From: Christiangramia aestuarii
GTDB taxonomy: Bacteria; Bacteroidota; Bacteroidia; Flavobacteriales; Flavobacteriaceae
NCBI RefSeq assembly: GCF_009735585.1
Contig: NZ_VJVW01000004.1
Span: 62,001-126,000, forward strand
Length of the DNA stretch: 64,000 nt
Direction: 5' to 3'
Shown here: piece after piece, positions 63,605-64,000 of the stretch
How the letters are laid out: each line of letters opens with the position of its first letter
How positions within the stretch are numbered: the first letter of the stretch is position 1
Program-made: the position numbers and the translations under genes
Notes under the pieces: model-generated
What the model saw: only the letters and a program-made list of their open reading frames with translations
Databases searched by the model: none
What the model was told of the DNA's origin: nothing

Positions 63605-64000
63605 TCAGGCATACTCTGTACGCACCAACTCATTGTTCTCGTAATATTCAGTTCTTTCATAATTACCATTATCATCATAAAATTCAATTTTGATGAGTGC
63701 GTGGTTAGGATCCCTGAAATCGATCTGGTAGCTACCACTTCTGTCCAGGTGCCAGATCTTTAGTTCTCCGTAGCCTTCTTCATCAAAAACTGCAATTTCC
63801 TGTAGCCAGTCCTGGTAATAGGTATAAACCGTTTTATAATCTCCGTTAGGATAAAATTCTACATATTCACTGCGCCAATCTCCGCTCATAATATTGTATT
63901 GAACGAGTTTCTCCTGCTCATTATAAAAATCTTCCCTTGAATATAACCTGTTTTGATCAAGTACTAAAATCAAAGTATTTTTTTGCTGAAGGGTATTATC
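63605..64000 (-). CDS. Partial protein with antitoxin/MORN-like repeats
   Basis: The frame is open to the right edge of the window, so the 5' end is missing; 131 residues are visible. A TTG at 63971-63973 is a possible but unlikely start. The visible part has repeated YFPNGDYKTVY / EFYDDNGNYERTEYYENNELVRTEY motifs, tyrosine- and glycine-rich beta hairpins of the kind found in toxin-antitoxin 'MORN-like' repeat proteins of Bacteroidota. The role is unknown. Confidence 0.65.
   Translation of the reverse strand, partial: DNTLQQKNTLILVLDQNRLYSREDFYNEQEKLVQYNIMSGDWRSEYVEFYPNGDYKTVYTYYQDWLQEIAVFDEEGYGELKIWHLDRSGSYQIDFRDPNHALIKIEFYDDNGNYERTEYYENNELVRTEYA

Noticed and set aside
1-64000. CRISPR arrays, insertion sequences, prophage or integrated element
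   Set aside because: No regularly spaced repeats, transposase, integrase or att-like duplications near the tRNA were seen; the window looks like ordinary chromosome.

Overview
The window reads as a stretch of chromosome from a marine-type Flavobacteriaceae bacterium (Bacteroidota), probably close to Gramella/Christiangramia. This is judged from protein character, the Bacteroidota promoter element TAnnTTTG before many genes, the rarity of Shine-Dalgarno sequences, an LptC/type III pantothenate kinase cluster, a fused CcoNO oxidase subunit and a hybrid two-component regulator of HTCS layout. No insertion sequences, prophage, CRISPR array or rRNA were seen. One tRNA (Phe, GAA) is present.

Layout. 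1-5.8 kb (minus): envelope operon coaX - outer-membrane barrel - TPR protein - lptC - small membrane protein - CBS/CorC-like protein - PpiD-like foldase (cut by the window edge). 5.9-7.5 kb: tRNA-Phe, a lipoprotein, an 85-residue Cys-rich protein and a 49-residue membrane protein. 7.8-17.3 kb: nhaA, GTPases der and era, a SulP transporter, a secreted glyoxalase-fold protein, a CarboxypepD_reg-like protein, an unknown 480-residue protein and a SpoU methyltransferase. 17.4-23.1 kb: a cytochrome c lipoprotein, the glycerol operon glpD-glpK-glpF and a large lipoprotein. 23.3-31.3 kb (plus): alpha-glucan operon glgE - maltokinase - glgB - GH31 glucosidase, ending at a bidirectional terminator. 31.4-35.3 kb: a 1289-residue HTCS-type regulator whose kinase and receiver have both lost their phosphorylation residues. 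35.6-44.4 kb (minus): complete cbb3 oxidase locus ccoI, ccoS, ccoNO, ccoQ, ccoP, ccoG, ccoH, a SafE-like protein and a 45-residue membrane protein. 44.6-49.2 kb (plus): YceI - porin - YceI - CoA-transferase, then a small membrane protein and a truncated globin. 49.3-53.7 kb: two universal stress proteins around a FixL-like PAS kinase and a receiver-Crp fusion regulator. 53.8-64 kb: a conserved membrane protein, deoC-deoD, hemN, a LuxR-type regulator, MgtC, an XRE/membrane pair, a DASS transporter, a fasciclin lipoprotein and a partial protein.

The strongest new signal is regulatory. Seven promoters between 41.9 and 57.7 kb (ccoS-NOQP, ccoI, YceI-porin, small membrane protein-globin, both usp genes, hemN) carry a Crp/Fnr-like dyad of form TGAy-n4-rTCA. 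Each dyad is followed by a T/A-rich run and then, after exactly 23 bases in every case, a TAnnTTTG-like -7 element. This is the geometry of a class II activator site near -41.5. In the middle of this region sit a PAS histidine kinase, in which a His and an Arg align with the haem and oxygen-sensing residues of FixL, and its partner, a receiver fused directly to a Crp-type DNA-binding protein. I propose that these form a condensed FixL-FixJ-FixK system controlling microaerobic respiration, haem synthesis, globin and stress proteins from one locus. The sites and spacing are read from the sequence; the regulator-site link and oxygen sensing are inferences.
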